DNA from: Duganella sacchari | GTDB lineage: Bacteria; Pseudomonadota; Gammaproteobacteria; Burkholderiales; Burkholderiaceae_D | DNA: 64,000 bases | Direction: 5' to 3' | NCBI RefSeq assembly: GCF_900143065.1 | Contig: NZ_FRCX01000012.1 | Coordinates: forward strand, 62,001 to 126,000 | Position numbers and translations under genes: made by a program | Notes under the pieces: generated by a model | Told to the model about the DNA's origin: nothing | Database searches by the model: none | Seen by the model: the letters and a program-made list of their open reading frames with translations, nothing else | Shown here: positions 15,360 through 24,677 of the stretch, piece after piece | Layout: every line of letters begins with the position of its first letter | Numbering within the stretch: the first letter of the stretch is position 1

Positions 15360-18300
15360 CTACATATTACGGCGGTACTGGCCGCCGACTTCGAACAGCG
15401 CGGTGGTGATCTGGCCGAGGGAGCAGACGCGGACGGCGTCCATCAGCTTTTCGAACACGTTGGCGTTGTCGATAGCAGCTTGCTGCAGGGCGGCCAGTGC
15501 TTGCGGCGCTGCTGCGGCGTTCCGGGTGTGGAACTCTTCCAGGCGCTTGAGCTGCGACTGCTTTTCATCGTCGGTGGAACGCGCCAGTTCGATCTGTGCT
15601 GGCGCTTCCGCACCTTTCGGATTGCGGAAGGTGTTGACGCCGATGATGGGCAGCGTGCCGTCATGCTTCTGGTGCTCGTACAGCATGGATTCTTCCTGGA
15701 TCTTGCCGCGCTGGTAGCCGGTTTCCATCGCACCCAGTACGCCGCCACGTTCGGCGATGCGTTCGAATTCCTGCATCACGGCTTCTTCCACCATATCGGT
15801 CAGTTCGTCCATGATGAATGAACCCTGGTTCGGATTCTCGTTCTTGGCCAGGCCCCATTCGCGGTTGATGATGAGCTGGATCGCCAGCGCGCGGCGGACT
15901 GATTCGTCGGTTGGCGTGGTGATGGCTTCGTCGTAGGCGTTGGTGTGCAGCGAGTTGCAGTTGTCGTAGATCGCGATCAGCGCCTGCAGCGTGGTGCGGA
16001 TGTCGTTGAAGTCGATCTCCTGCGCGTGCAGCGAGCGGCCCGAGGTCTGCACGTGGTACTTGAGCTTTTGCGAACGGTCGTTGGCGCCGTATTTGTCGCG
16101 CATTGCCACGGCCCAGATGCGGCGTGCCACGCGGCCCAGTACCGTGTACTCAGGGTCCATGCCGTTCGAGAAGAAGAACGACAGGTTGGGTGCGAAGTCG
16201 TCGATGTGCATGCCGCGCGCCAGGTAGGCTTCCACGAACGTGAAGCCGTTGGACAGCGTGAAGGCCAGCTGCGAAATCGGGTTCGCGCCCGCTTCGGCGA
16301 TGTGGTAGCCGGAGATCGACACCGAGTAGAAGTTGCGTACCTGGTGGTGGACGAAGTATTCCTGGATATCGCCCATCACTTTCAGCGAGAACTCGGTCGA
16401 GAAGATGCAGGTATTCTGGCCCTGGTCTTCTTTCAGGATGTCTGCCTGCACGGTGCCGCGCACGTTCTGCAGTACCCAGTCCTTGATCTTGGAGGCTTCA
16501 TCGGCGCTAGGCTGACGCTTGTTCTCTTCAACGAATTTGTCGACTTGCTGGTCGATGGCGGTGTTCATGAACATCGCCAGAATGGTTGGTGCGGGACCGT
16601 TGATGGTCATCGATACCGAGGTGCTTGGGCTGCACAGGTTGAAGCCGTCGTACAGTACTTTCATGTCGTCCAGCGTGGCGATCGAAACCCCCGAGTTGCC
16701 GACCTTGCCGTAGATGTCCGGGCGCAGCGCAGGATCGGCGCCGTACAGGGTGACCGAGTCAAATGCGGTGGACAGGCGCTTGGCGTCCATGCCGGTAGAG
16801 ACCAGCTTGAAGCGGCGGTTGGTGCGGAAGGCGTCGCCTTCGCCAGCGAACATACGGGTTGGATCTTCGCCTTCACGCTTGAACGCAAATACGCCTGCGG
16901 TGAACGGGAAGGAACCTGGCACGTTTTCCAGCATCAGGAAGCGCAGGATTTCACCATGGTCTTCAAAGCGCGGCAATGCGACTTTGCGGATGCGCGTGCC
17001 GGACAGCGTGTGCTGCACGAGGCGGGTGCGGATTTCCTTGTCGCGGATTTTGACCACGTAGTCGTCGCCAGCGTAGGCGGCCTGCATGTCGGGCCATTGC
17101 GCCAGCAGCTTCTTGGCGCCGCCGTCCATTTCGGCATCGCGCTCGGCGATCAGGTCGTCGAAGTCCGCGGACTTGTGGGCGATGGCCAGCATCCGCTTGG
17201 TTTCGCTGAGCTGCTGGCGTTCGCGCGCCAGCGTGACTTGCTTGCGCGTGAAACGGTGGTAGCCGCGCACGGTGTCGGCAATCTCCGCCAGATAGCGTGC
17301 GCGCGCTGGCGGCACGATGACGTTTTTGCCGCTGGAGTGGCGCACGTCGGTGGCCACCAGTTTGCCTTGCTGCGCGCGCAGGCCGAGTTGCGCCAGCCGT
17401 GGCAGCAGGCCCTGGTACAGCGCGGTGACGCCATCGTCATTGAAGCGCGACGCCTGGGTGCCGTAAACCGGCATTTCTTCCGGACGCTTGCTCCACAGTT
17501 CGCGGTTGCGCTGGTATTGCTTGGCGACGTCGCGCAGCGCATCTTGCGCACCTTTGCGGTCAAACTTGTTGATGGCGATGAAGTCGGCGAAATCGAGCAT
17601 GTCGATTTTTTCCAGCTGCGAGGCAGCGCCGAATTCCGGCGTCATCACGTACATCGAGACGTCCACGTGCGGCACGATGGCGGCGTCGCCCTGGCCGATA
17701 CCGGAGGTCTCAACGATCACCAGGTCGAAGCCTGCCACCTTGCAGGCGGCGATGACGTCTGGCAGCGCTTGCGAAATCTCGGACCCCGCTTCACGCGTGG
17801 CCAGCGAACGCATGAACACGCGCGCCTGGCCGGCCCACGGATTGATGGCGTTCATGCGGATACGGTCGCCCAGCAGCGCACCGCCGGATTTGCGGCGCGA
17901 TGGATCGATGGAGATGATGGCGATGTTCAGCGCGTCGCCCTGGTCGAGGCGGATGCGGCGTATCAGTTCATCGGTCAGCGAGGATTTACCGGCGCCGCCG
18001 GTGCCGGTGATGCCCAGCGTTGGCACGGGCAGGTCTTGTGCCGCAGCCAGCAGTTCGGCGCGCAGCGTGGCCGAGGCTTTATCGTTTTCCAGTGCGGTGA
18101 TCAGCTGCGCCAGTGGGCGGTGACGGCTGGCGATGTCGCCTTCGCGCAGCGGCGCGAGGGAGGTTGGCGCGTAGGGCGACAGGTCGATGTCGCACTGCTG
18201 CACCATCCACTGGATCATGCCGACGAGGCCCATGCGCTGGCCATCTTCCGGGCTGAAGATTTTGGTGACGCCGTACGCGTGCAGTTCTTCGATTTCCTGC

Positions 18301-18647
18301 GGGACGATGACGCCGCCGCCGCCACCGAATACTTTGATGTGGGCACCACCGCGCTGGCGCAGCAGGTCGATCATGTATTTGAAGTATTCGACGTGGCCGC
18401 CCTGGTAGCTGGAAATGGCGATGCCTTGCACGTCTTCGGCCAGTGCAGCGGTGACGACGTCGTCGACCGAGCGGTTGTGGCCCAGGTGGACCACTTCCAC
18501 GCCGTTCGATTGCAGGATGCGGCGCATGATGTTGATGGAGGCGTCATGGCCGTCGAACAGCGAGGCTGCGGTGACGAAGCGAACTTTGTTCTTTACGCGC
18601 GGCTGTTCATCCACGGCCGCGATTTTGGGAGTCGAGAGATCGTTCAT
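15360..18647 (-). CDS. icmF: Fused isobutyryl-CoA mutase IcmF
   Basis: 1095 residues, matching known IcmF length. Domain order: an N-terminal B12-binding domain (residues about 20-155, LFDGHDASINIMRRI with the cobalt-ligating His of DGH, and the GGGGG loop), a G-protein chaperone domain (about 205-520, P-loop GTGGAGKSS, VETSGIGQGD, NKFDRKGAQD), then the linker and the TIM-barrel substrate domain with TRMFAGEG, GNSGVSIATLDDM and SISGYHIAEAG. The enzyme interconverts isobutyryl-CoA and n-butyryl-CoA using adenosylcobalamin, with GTP hydrolysis for cofactor loading. It follows the indolepyruvate oxidoreductase gene by 61 bp, in which a separate promoter and a palindrome are visible. Branched-chain amino-acid breakdown is the likely setting. 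Confidence 0.96.
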   Translation of the reverse strand: MNDLSTPKIAAVDEQPRVKNKVRFVTAASLFDGHDASINIMRRILQSNGVEVVHLGHNRSVDDVVTAALAEDVQGIAISSYQGGHVEYFKYMIDLLRQRGGAHIKVFGGGGGVIVPQEIEELHAYGVTKIFSPEDGQRMGLVGMIQWMVQQCDIDLSPYAPTSLAPLREGDIASRHRPLAQLITALENDKASATLRAELLAAAQDLPVPTLGITGTGGAGKSSLTDELIRRIRLDQGDALNIAIISIDPSRRKSGGALLGDRIRMNAINPWAGQARVFMRSLATREAGSEISQALPDVIAACKVAGFDLVIVETSGIGQGDAAIVPHVDVSMYVMTPEFGAASQLEKIDMLDFADFIAINKFDRKGAQDALRDVAKQYQRNRELWSKRPEEMPVYGTQASRFNDDGVTALYQGLLPRLAQLGLRAQQGKLVATDVRHSSGKNVIVPPARARYLAEIADTVRGYHRFTRKQVTLARERQQLSETKRMLAIAHKSADFDDLIAERDAEMDGGAKKLLAQWPDMQAAYAGDDYVVKIRDKEIRTRLVQHTLSGTRIRKVALPRFEDHGEILRFLMLENVPGSFPFTAGVFAFKREGEDPTRMFAGEGDAFRTNRRFKLVSTGMDAKRLSTAFDSVTLYGADPALRPDIYGKVGNSGVSIATLDDMKVLYDGFNLCSPSTSVSMTINGPAPTILAMFMNTAIDQQVDKFVEENKRQPSADEASKIKDWVLQNVRGTVQADILKEDQGQNTCIFSTEFSLKVMGDIQEYFVHHQVRNFYSVSISGYHIAEAGANPISQLAFTLSNGFTFVEAYLARGMHIDDFAPNLSFFFSNGMDPEYTVLGRVARRIWAVAMRDKYGANDRSQKLKYHVQTSGRSLHAQEIDFNDIRTTLQALIAIYDNCNSLHTNAYDEAITTPTDESVRRALAIQLIINREWGLAKNENPNQGSFIMDELTDMVEEAVMQEFERIAERGGVLGAMETGYQRGKIQEESMLYEHQKHDGTLPIIGVNTFRNPKGAEAPAQIELARSTDDEKQSQLKRLEEFHTRNAAAAPQALAALQQAAIDNANVFEKLMDAVRVCSLGQITTALFEVGGQYRRNM

Positions 18648-18674
18648 TGGTGTCCCTGATAATATTTTTTGTCG

Positions 18675-18701
18675 ATTATATGACGTTTACGTAAGCGTAA
18701 A
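18675..18701 (-). promoter_or_regulatory. icmF promoter with 16-bp inverted repeat
   Basis: A minus-strand -10 TATAAT lies at 18675-18680, 28 bp from the icmF start codon. Immediately upstream is TTTACG-TAAG-CGTAAA (18686-18701, plus strand). The inverted repeat resembles, from memory, motifs reported for the MerR-type regulator LiuR of branched-chain amino-acid catabolism; this identity is uncertain. No strong -35 is seen, as expected for an activated promoter. Confidence 0.55.
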
Positions 18702-18708
18702 GTTCGCA

Positions 18709-21700
18709 TCAAGCGGCGCGTTGTTGGCTGAACAGGTTGAGCAGACGGGCTTTCTCGGTACGGAAGGTGGCGACGGCTTTTTCCTTCACGTGGCCGAAGC
18801 CGCGCACTTTTTCCGGCAGCGAGGCCAGGTCGACTGCGGTGGCGTGGTTTTCTGCGTTCAGCTGGGCGATCATTGCCGACACCATCTCGCGGTATTCTGC
18901 GATCAGTGCGCGCTCCATTTTGCGTTCTTCGGTGTAGCCGAAAATGTCGAGCGCGCCGCCGCGCAGGCCTTTCAGCTTGGCCAGCAGTTTGAACGCGCTC
19001 CACATCCACGAGCCGAATTCCGCTTTGACCAGGTGGCCCTTGGCGTCCTTCTTCGCGAACATCGGTGGCGCCAGATTGAACTTGACGCTGAAGTTGCCTT
19101 CGAACTGAGATTGCAGCTGTTCGACGAAACGGCCGTCGGTGTACAGGCGCGCGACTTCGTATTCGTCCTTGTAGGCCATCAGCTTGAAGTAGTACTTGGC
19201 CACGGCGGTCGACAGCTTGTTGCCCAGGCCGAGCGAGGTTTCTTTCGCGCGCACCTGCGCCACCAGTTCCGAATAGGTGTTGGCGTAAGCGGCGTTCTGG
19301 TAAGCGGTCAGGAATTCCATGCGCTTGGCGACGGTGGTGTCCAGGCTTTGCGGCATCTGCACGATGATGGCTTGTGCTGGCGTGGCGATGCGCTCGACGC
19401 GCTTCAGGTCCACGGCGGCACGGCGGCCCCACAGGAAGCTCTTCTTGTTCGAGGCGACGGCGACGCCATTCAGTTCAATCGCGCGCAGCAGCGATTCTTC
19501 TTTGAGCGGGATGCGGCCGCGCTGCCAGGCGTAGCCCAGCATGAACAGGTTGGCGGCAATCGAGTCGCCCATCAGCGCGGTGGCCAGCTTGGTGGCGTCG
19601 ATGAAGTCCGCTGCACCGGCGCCGACCGATTCTTCGATCAGCGCGCGCACGTCTGCGGTCGGGTACTGCCAGTCGGCGTTCTGCGCGAAGGTGCCAGGAG
19701 GCTGCTCGTGCAGGTTGACGATGGCCAGCGTGCGGCCCGGACGCATTTTGGATACGGCATCCGCAGCACCGGCGGTCAGCATGTCGCAGCCGAGGATGAC
19801 GTCTGCTTCGCCGGTGGCGATACGCTGCGCGCGCAGGTGGTCTGGCGTGCGCGCCACTTTCACGTGCGAGGTGACCGAGCCGTTTTTCTGCGACATGCCG
19901 GTCATGTCCAGCACCGAGGCGCCTTTGCCTTCAATGTGCGCGGCCATGCCCATCAGCGCGCCGACGGTAATCACGCCGGTGCCGCCAATGCCGTTGATCA
20001 GGATGTTGTATGGCTGTTCGCATTCCGGCAATGCTGGCGTAGGCAGTGCATCCCAGCCGTCATCGCTTTGCGTCGCGCCGGTTTTGGTTTTCTTCAGCGC
20101 GCCGCCTTCTACCGTGACGAAGCTCGGGCAGAAGCCTTTCACGCACGAGTAGTCCTTGTTGCACGACGATTGGTCGATGGTGCGCTTGCGGCCGAATTCC
20201 GTTTCCTTCGGCAGGATCGACACGCAGTTGGACTGGATACCGCAGTCGCCGCAGCCTTCGCACACGGCTTCGTTGATGACCATGCGTTTGGCCAGGTCAG
20301 GGAATTCGCCTTTTTTGCGGCGGCGGCGTTTTTCGGCAGCGCAGGTCTGGTCGTAGATCAGCACCGAGGCGCCTGGCAGTTCACGCAGCTCGCGCTGGAC
20401 CGCATCCATGTCCTTGCGGTCGTGCAGCGAGACGATGGCTGGCAGCGCCGAACGGTCGGTGTAGCGCGACAGGTCTTCCGTTACCAGCGCGATGCGCTTG
20501 ACGCCTTCCGCGGCCATCTGCTGCGCGATCATCGGCACCGAGGTCTGGCCGTCTACTGGCTGGCCGCCGGTCATGGCGACGGCGTCGTTGTACAGGATCT
20601 TGTAGGTGATGTTGACCTTGGCCGCAACCGCTGCGCGGATCGCCAGGTAGCCGGAGTGGAAGTAGGTGCCGTCGCCCAGGTTCTGGAACACGTGCGGCAC
20701 TTCGGAGAACGCGGCCTGGCCGATCCACGGCGCGCCTTCGCCGCCCATGTGGGTGGTCAGCTTGTTGTACTCAGGGTAGATGGAGGTGGCCATCACGTGG
20801 CAGCCGATACCGGCCAGCGCGAACGAACCATCCGGTACCTTGGTCGAGGTATTGTGCGGACAACCGGAGCAGTAGAACGCTGGACGGAACGGGGTGCTGA
20901 TGGCTTTCTTCAGCACGGCGTCCTTCTCGTCAAGGAAGGTCAGGCGGGCCTTGATCTGGTCCTGAATGTGGGCGTCGCTGATGTAGCGCGCGACGCGGCC
21001 CGCGATGACGCGCGCCACTTGCGAGACCGAGAAGTCAGCCTTTGGTGGCAGCAGCCATTCGCCGCGTGGCGCCACCCATTCGCCCTTGTCATCGAATTTG
21101 CCGATCACGCGTGGACGTACATCGTCGCGCCAGTTATACAGCTGCTCCTTGAGCTGGTATTCAACGAACTGGCGTTTTTCTTCAACCACCAGGATCTCGT
21201 CCAGGCCTTGGGCGAATTCGCGCACACTGTCCGGTTCCAGCGGCCATGGCATGGCGACCTTGAACAGGCGCAGGCCCACCTTGGCGGCCATGGCTTCGTC
21301 GATGCCCAGTTCTTCCAGCGCTTCCAGCACGTCCAGATACGATTTGCCGGAGGCGATGATGCCCAGCTTGGCGTCCTTGGAATCGATGGTGGTGTGGTTC
21401 AGCTTGTTCTCGCGCGCGTAAGCCAGTGCTGCGTAGATTTTGTAGTCCTGCATCAGCGCTTCCTGATTGCGCGCCTGCTGGCCCAGCGGGATGCTGGACA
21501 GGCGTGCATTCAGGCCGCCTTCCGGCATGACGAAATTCTGCGGGATCTTCACATCCACGCGGAACGGGTCGGCGTCCACCGAGGCCGACGATTCCACTGT
21601 ATCCGCCAGCGCCTTGAACGCCACGGCGCAACCGGAGAAACGCGACATGGCCCAGCCGTGGATGCCGAGGTCCAGGTATTCCTGCACATTGCATGGGTAA

Positions 21701-22227
21701 AGCACAGGCACCATGCAGGCGGAGAAGATGTGGTCCGACTGGTGCGGCAGCGTGGACGAATACGCGCCGTGGTCATCGCCGGCCACCAGCAGCACGCCGC
21801 CGTGTTTGGAGGTGCCAGCGTGGTTCATGTGCTTGAAGACGTCGCCGCAGCGGTCCACGCCCGGGCCTTTGCCGTACCACATAGCGAACACGCCGTCGTA
21901 CTTGCTCTCGCCGATCAGATCCACCTGCTGCGAGCCCCAGACTGCCGTTGCCGCCAGATCCTCGTTCACTCCCGGCACAAACTGCACGTGATGCTGTTCC
22001 AGGTGCGGCTTGGCCTTCCACAGGTTTTCATCGAGGCCGCCAAGCGGCGAGCCGCGGTAGCCGGAAATGAAGCCGCCCGTATTCAGGCCATAGGCCTTGT
22101 CGCGCACGTGCTGCATCATCGGCAGGCGCACGAGCGCCTGGATGCCTGAGAGGAAGATGGTGCCTTTGGTGGAAGTGTATTTGTCGTCGAGGCTCACGGA
22201 CGTGAGCAGGCTAGTGCCGTCTGGCAT
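18709..22227 (-). CDS. Fused indolepyruvate:ferredoxin oxidoreductase (IorA-IorB type)
   Basis: 1172 residues from the ATG at 22227, preceded by GGAGAC; an in-frame extension to 22299 lacks a ribosome site. The enzyme oxidatively decarboxylates aryl- or branched-chain 2-oxo acids to acyl-CoA. The N-terminal pyrimidine domain has GGFISGYRGSPLGG; the thiamine-diphosphate domain has FYCSGCPHN, GIGCHVMA and GDGTYFHSG. A ferredoxin-like cysteine cluster is at CEGCGDCGIQSNC. The C-terminal gamma-type domain carries INGIGGTGVITVGALMGMAA. This one-chain form is common in aerobic proteobacteria. Next on the strand is icmF, suggesting coupled handling of amino-acid-derived acyl-CoA. Confidence 0.94.
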   Translation of the reverse strand: MPDGTSLLTSVSLDDKYTSTKGTIFLSGIQALVRLPMMQHVRDKAYGLNTGGFISGYRGSPLGGLDENLWKAKPHLEQHHVQFVPGVNEDLAATAVWGSQQVDLIGESKYDGVFAMWYGKGPGVDRCGDVFKHMNHAGTSKHGGVLLVAGDDHGAYSSTLPHQSDHIFSACMVPVLYPCNVQEYLDLGIHGWAMSRFSGCAVAFKALADTVESSASVDADPFRVDVKIPQNFVMPEGGLNARLSSIPLGQQARNQEALMQDYKIYAALAYARENKLNHTTIDSKDAKLGIIASGKSYLDVLEALEELGIDEAMAAKVGLRLFKVAMPWPLEPDSVREFAQGLDEILVVEEKRQFVEYQLKEQLYNWRDDVRPRVIGKFDDKGEWVAPRGEWLLPPKADFSVSQVARVIAGRVARYISDAHIQDQIKARLTFLDEKDAVLKKAISTPFRPAFYCSGCPHNTSTKVPDGSFALAGIGCHVMATSIYPEYNKLTTHMGGEGAPWIGQAAFSEVPHVFQNLGDGTYFHSGYLAIRAAVAAKVNITYKILYNDAVAMTGGQPVDGQTSVPMIAQQMAAEGVKRIALVTEDLSRYTDRSALPAIVSLHDRKDMDAVQRELRELPGASVLIYDQTCAAEKRRRRKKGEFPDLAKRMVINEAVCEGCGDCGIQSNCVSILPKETEFGRKRTIDQSSCNKDYSCVKGFCPSFVTVEGGALKKTKTGATQSDDGWDALPTPALPECEQPYNILINGIGGTGVITVGALMGMAAHIEGKGASVLDMTGMSQKNGSVTSHVKVARTPDHLRAQRIATGEADVILGCDMLTAGAADAVSKMRPGRTLAIVNLHEQPPGTFAQNADWQYPTADVRALIEESVGAGAADFIDATKLATALMGDSIAANLFMLGYAWQRGRIPLKEESLLRAIELNGVAVASNKKSFLWGRRAAVDLKRVERIATPAQAIIVQMPQSLDTTVAKRMEFLTAYQNAAYANTYSELVAQVRAKETSLGLGNKLSTAVAKYYFKLMAYKDEYEVARLYTDGRFVEQLQSQFEGNFSVKFNLAPPMFAKKDAKGHLVKAEFGSWMWSAFKLLAKLKGLRGGALDIFGYTEERKMERALIAEYREMVSAMIAQLNAENHATAVDLASLPEKVRGFGHVKEKAVATFRTEKARLLNLFSQQRAA

Positions 22228-22380
22228 GGCGGTGTCTCCGTTTTTGGTATCAGGATCGTGTTTGCACTGGGTGCCGCCGGGTAGGCGAGCCAGGGTCAAA
22301 CCGGGTAGCCGCGGTTAGCGGCTTTCTACCAGTATGGGCGCTACTTGACGTATACGGAAATACCGATTGCCGATGGGGGT

Positions 22381-22395
22381 ATAAGAATTTCTTAT
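22381..22395. promoter_or_regulatory. LysR-type binding site, Nac-like ATA-N9-TAT palindrome
   Basis: ATAAGAA-T-TTCTTAT is a perfect 15-bp palindrome that overlaps the lysR stop codon and lies 154 bp before the indolepyruvate oxidoreductase start. It fits the LysR rule T-N11-A and also the ATA-N9-TAT pattern known for Nac. The upstream gene product looks Nac-like, so it is the likely binder (inference). Confidence 0.5.
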
Positions 22396-23321
22396 ATTGG
22401 TGTTGCCCCAGGCCATTTCCCTTCGGCGCACAGGCCATCGCTAATCTGACGCACCAGGCGGGTGATGGCGGCGGCGGCATTGGTGAGTGGAATGTTGCGT
22501 GAAGCACACAGTACCACGGTACGCGAAATCGACGGACTGTGGATGCGCTGGGCGCGCAATTCGCCGCGCTGCAGTTCGTCCAGCACCGGGGCTGACGGCA
22601 GGATAGTGGCGCCCATGTCGGCCAGCAGCGCCGATTTGAGGATGGCGATGGAGTTGATCTCAATCACATTGCTCAGGCTGAGCCCGGCTTCGCGTGCGAC
22701 AGCCTCGATGCGCGGACGTACGCCGTGTTGCAGGCCAGGCAGGATAAGAGTGGTATTCAATGCTTGTTGCAGCGTGAGTGACTGCTCACTTTTTGCGTAA
22801 GTAGCATCTGCGCGACAGATGAAGTGGAGTTCTTCTTCCGCCAGCGGGGTGGTGGCAAACTGGTTGAGCTGGCCGTCGTCAAACTGGATGGCCAGGTTCA
22901 CGCGGCCGGACTTGAGCTGCTCGCTCAGGTTGCCGGTCAGCTCTTCGGTCAGTTGCAGGGTAATCTCGGGATACTGGCTACGGGTGGCGGTCAGCAGCGG
23001 CAGGGCCAGCGCGCCGGAGATGCTGTGCGGCAGCCCCAGTGTGACGCTGCCGCTGGGCCGCTCCGCCGATTGCGCCACAGCGGAACGGGCGTCCGCCACC
23101 TGCTTGAGGATGGCCTGGGCATGTTCGTAGAAGACCTTGCCGGCGTCTGTGCTGAGCACGCCTTGCGCGGTACGGTGCAGCAGCTGCACGCCCAGTTCTT
23201 CTTCCAGCTGGCGCAATTGCTGGGTCAGCGCGGGTTGCGCAACGTGCAAAATCAGCGCGGCGCGTGACAGCGAACCGTGGTCGACAATGGCGACAAAATA
23301 ACGAAGCTGGCGTAGTTCCAT
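22392..23321 (-). CDS. LysR family regulator, Nac/Cbl-like
   Basis: 309 residues from the ATG at 23321 (an in-frame TTG two codons earlier is the alternative). The N-terminal winged helix MELRQLRYFVAIVDHGSL continues with LHVAQPALTQQLRQLEEELG and GVLSTDAGKVFYEHAQAIL; these stretches resemble Nac, the nitrogen assimilation control protein. The effector domain follows, with GSVTLGLPHSISGALALPLL and a C-terminal TRLVRQ. It probably controls the oxidoreductase gene downstream through the palindrome at 22381-22395. The inducer is unknown. Confidence 0.9.
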   Translation of the reverse strand: MELRQLRYFVAIVDHGSLSRAALILHVAQPALTQQLRQLEEELGVQLLHRTAQGVLSTDAGKVFYEHAQAILKQVADARSAVAQSAERPSGSVTLGLPHSISGALALPLLTATRSQYPEITLQLTEELTGNLSEQLKSGRVNLAIQFDDGQLNQFATTPLAEEELHFICRADATYAKSEQSLTLQQALNTTLILPGLQHGVRPRIEAVAREAGLSLSNVIEINSIAILKSALLADMGATILPSAPVLDELQRGELRAQRIHSPSISRTVVLCASRNIPLTNAAAAITRLVRQISDGLCAEGKWPGATPI

Positions 23322-23356
23322 ATCCAAAAAGTAAGAAAGTACCCCTAGTCAAACAA

Positions 23357-23370
23357 ACACTTGCAAGTGT
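23357..23370. promoter_or_regulatory. 14-bp perfect palindrome between lysR and the HD-GYP gene
   Basis: ACACTTGCAAGTGT lies in the 132-bp divergent intergenic region, 36 bp upstream of the lysR ATG and 84 bp from the HD-GYP ATG. It could be an operator for either gene; the binder is unknown. Confidence 0.4.
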
Positions 23371-23453
23371 AAATTTAATCCCGGTGGGAAACAGTTTGTT
23401 ATACTTATACTAGCGTAATTTAGCGCTCCAGCACCTTTTGGATGGGTATCCGT

Positions 23454-24677
23454 ATGTTAAAGAAAGTCGACTCTTCTCAGCTGAAAGTGGGCATGTATAT
23501 TCATGACCTGAGCTGCGACTGGATGACCCATCCGTTCGTGCGCAATCGTTTCCTGATCTCCAGCACCGACGAAATCCGCAAGATCATCAATGCCGGCATT
23601 CACGACGTGGTGATCGACAGCGCCAAAGGCCTGGATGTGGAGGACGCGCCGACGCTGGCGGAAGCCCAGGCCGCCACTGAGCGGGAAATCGTCGAAATCG
23701 TTGCCAAAGCGCCCGTGCAGACCCGTGTGTCGCTCGGCGAGGAAATGCAGCGCGCCGTCCAGATCCGTCATCAGGCTTCCACCCTGGTGCGCAGTGTGAT
23801 GCAGGATGCCCGTCTCGGCAAGGCCATTGAGCTGGATCAGGTGCAGCCGGTGGTGCAGAACATCACCGAATCGATCTTGCGCAACCCGGGGGCACTGGTG
23901 GGTTTGCTGCGGATTAAGACCAAGGATGACTACACCTTCCTGCATTCGGTGAGTGTGTGCACGCTGCTGGTGGCGTTCTGCCGTTCGCGCAATATTCCGG
24001 CGGACATTACTCACCAGGCTGGGCTGGGCGGTCTGTTGCACGACACGGGCAAGGCGCTGGTACCGGACAAGATCCTGAACAAGCCGGGGCCGCTGACCGA
24101 TGAGGAATTCGCCATCATCAAGAAGCATCCGGAAGATGGCTACAACATCCTGAAGCAATCGCCGGAGATCGGCCCGATTCCGCTGGATATCACGCTGCAT
24201 CACCATGAGCGGCGTGACGGCAGCGGCTATCCAAGCAAGCAGGCCAACGACGAAATCAGCGAATTGGCGCAGATGGCGGCCATTGTCGACGTGTACGACG
24301 CGATTACCGCTGATCGCTGCTATCACAAAGGCATGTCGGCGGCGGCGGCGCTGCGCAAGATTTATGAGTGGAGCAAATTCCACTTCAACCCGCAGTACGC
24401 GCAGGAATTCATGCGTTGCGTGGGCATCTATCCGGTGGGCACCATGGTGCTGCTGGAGTCGGGGCGCCTGGGTGTGGTGGTGGAGCCACACGAAACCAAT
24501 TTGCTGGCGCCCAAGGTCAATGTATTTTTCAGCACCAAGAAGAACGTTTACATCAAACCGGAAACCGTCGATCTGTCGCGCGGACTGGGCTTTGGTGGCG
24601 GCGACAAGATTGTCGGCCACGAGTCGCCGGCGAAATGGAATGTCGATCCGATGCGCTTCCTGACGGTCGCAGCCTAG
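23454..24677 (+). CDS. HD-GYP domain protein, probable cyclic di-GMP phosphodiesterase
   Basis: 407 residues from the ATG at 23454 (GGATGGG upstream); an in-frame ATG 12 bp earlier is the alternative. The N-terminal DUF3391-type region (VDSSQLKVGMYIHDL, WMTHPF) precedes the HD-GYP domain. Metal and signature motifs are present: LLHDTGK with His196-Asp197, KKHPEDGYNIL, HHHERRDGSGYP and DVYDAITADR. The complete motif set predicts hydrolysis of cyclic di-GMP to pGpG and GMP in the cytoplasm. The gene is convergent with a GGDEF gene, their stop codons overlapping by 4 bp. Confidence 0.93.
   Translation: MLKKVDSSQLKVGMYIHDLSCDWMTHPFVRNRFLISSTDEIRKIINAGIHDVVIDSAKGLDVEDAPTLAEAQAATEREIVEIVAKAPVQTRVSLGEEMQRAVQIRHQASTLVRSVMQDARLGKAIELDQVQPVVQNITESILRNPGALVGLLRIKTKDDYTFLHSVSVCTLLVAFCRSRNIPADITHQAGLGGLLHDTGKALVPDKILNKPGPLTDEEFAIIKKHPEDGYNILKQSPEIGPIPLDITLHHHERRDGSGYPSKQANDEISELAQMAAIVDVYDAITADRCYHKGMSAAAALRKIYEWSKFHFNPQYAQEFMRCVGIYPVGTMVLLESGRLGVVVEPHETNLLAPKVNVFFSTKKNVYIKPETVDLSRGLGFGGGDKIVGHESPAKWNVDPMRFLTVAA

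Noticed and set aside
15945..18659. Antisense open frame of about 900 codons opposite icmF
   Set aside because: Shadow of icmF; the protein has no recognisable domain and no ribosome site.
18415..22149. Antisense open frame of over 1200 codons opposite the indolepyruvate oxidoreductase gene
   Set aside because: Very long but His/Arg/Ala-rich and wholly antisense to a real multidomain enzyme gene; a codon-bias artefact.
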